From Betaproteobacteria bacterium (GTDB taxonomy: Bacteria; Pseudomonadota; Gammaproteobacteria; Burkholderiales; SG8-39), in the NCBI GenBank assembly GCA_029858545.1, contig JAOUFA010000201.1, forward strand, positions 1 to 6,727: a stretch of DNA of 6,727 bases. Direction: 5' to 3'. The notes beneath the pieces are model-generated. The model searched no databases and was not told the DNA's origin. It was given only the letters and a program-made list of their open reading frames with translations. A program made the translations under genes and the position numbers. This document shows, piece after piece, positions 6,170-6,727 of this stretch; position 1 is the stretch's first letter; each line of letters opens with the position of its first letter.

Positions 6170-6639
6170 CCATGGCCTCAACCCGGGAGACCTATCTGCA
6201 TTCATGGGGAAGGACGGCGCTGCGCGGACTGGCATGTCTCGCCGCCGCGCTGGCCGTCGGCGGAACGGCCCTCGCTCAGGAAAGACCGGTGCGGGTCGTC
6301 TATCATTTCAGCGAGGGGGCCGCACAGGCCTCGCGCGGCCTGGAATTCCTCCGCAACCACCTCGACGCCGATCCCAACGCGCAGATCATCGTCGTTGCGC
6401 ACGCCGCCGGGGTCGATTTCCTGATGAAGGGCGCGAAGACCGAAAAGGGCAACGAATTCCGCGCCGCGATCGAGGATCTCGATCTGCAGGGAGTCAAGTT
6501 CCGCGTCTGCGAGATTACATTGCGTGAACGCAATCTTCAGCGCGCGCAATTCGTATCGCTCGCCGGATTCGTGCCCTCGGGAGTCGCCGAACTCGCCCGT
6601 CTCCAGCAGCGCGAGGGATTCGCGTACATCAGGCCCTAG
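6166..6639 (+). CDS. secreted DsrE/DsrF-like family protein
   Basis: A 157-residue protein of the DsrE/DsrF-like family (small Rossmann-like domains, several of which move sulfur as cysteine persulfide). Residues up to about 37 look like a signal peptide: basic RTALRG, a hydrophobic stretch, and a likely cut after ALA before QERPVRVVYHF. That places it in the periplasm, whereas the well-studied DsrEFH and TusBCD complexes are cytoplasmic. Recognisable motifs are VVYHFSEG (44-51), FLRNHLDADP (61-70), IIVVAHAAGVDFLMKGA (74-90), GVKFRVCEITL (109-119), VPSGVAELARLQQREGFAYI (136-155). Cys115 is the only cysteine in the mature part and the obvious candidate active residue. Its ATG overlaps the preceding stop as ATGA, so the two genes are probably coupled; a second ATG two codons on (6172) is an equally possible start. 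The exact function of this exported subgroup is not known to me. Confidence 0.87.
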   Translation: MTMASTRETYLHSWGRTALRGLACLAAALAVGGTALAQERPVRVVYHFSEGAAQASRGLEFLRNHLDADPNAQIIVVAHAAGVDFLMKGAKTEKGNEFRAAIEDLDLQGVKFRVCEITLRERNLQRAQFVSLAGFVPSGVAELARLQQREGFAYIRP

Positions 6640-6727
6640 CGCTCGCAGTGAGACCCCCAAGCGCCGCGGCAAGGCAGTTGTGCCACACCGGGGCTTACAT
6701 CGCGCGCGCACCTATGAAATACCGGCC

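Noticed and set aside
5147..6235. 362-residue minus-strand open frame opposite the ModA-like gene
   Set aside because: Its composition is typical of an antisense shadow, with no recognisable motif, while the opposite strand has a strong ribosome site, a signal peptide and family motifs.
6648..6727. Possible start of a next gene (GTG 6648 or in-frame ATG 6714) running off the right edge
   Set aside because: The frame is open to the end, but there is no ribosome binding site before either codon and too few residues to judge.

Overview
The window comes from a high-GC (roughly 65% by eye) proteobacterial chromosome. Strong Shine-Dalgarno sites, ATGA start-stop overlaps, a TAXI-type TRAP permease fusion and a hybrid kinase fit a beta- or gammaproteobacterium, but nothing here names a species. 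All five complete genes look intact, and no RNA gene, insertion sequence, phage gene or CRISPR array is visible.

Layout: (1) Positions 1-1977 on the plus strand hold a 4TM/12TM fused TRAP permease, apparently the last gene of an operon whose other members, including its binding protein, lie to the left. A perfect 26-bp palindrome covers its first codons. (2) It converges, with a 12-nt gap, on a minus-strand pair read from right to left: a secreted PstS-like binding protein (4938 to 4123), then after 21 nt a membrane hybrid histidine kinase with two receiver domains (4101 to 1990). (3) A 202-nt divergent intergenic region (4939-5140) carries the start signals of both flanking operons and a perfect 10-bp palindrome. 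(4) On the plus strand from 5141, a secreted, divergent ModA-like binding protein with a CxxC pair overlaps by ATGA a secreted DsrE-family protein (6166-6639). The last 88 nt show no supported gene.

How the genes may work together (inference): the minus-strand pair looks like a binding-protein-plus-kinase sensor of the LuxP-LuxQ, TorT-TorS or AioX-AioS kind. The divergent operon makes two periplasmic proteins that suggest sulfur or oxyanion chemistry: a binding protein that seems to have lost molybdate-contacting serines and gained a Cys pair, and a DsrE domain with one mature cysteine. No ABC permease or ATPase accompanies either binding protein here. A sensor controlling the neighbouring periplasmic module is the most interesting hypothesis, but it rests on gene order and domain content only.
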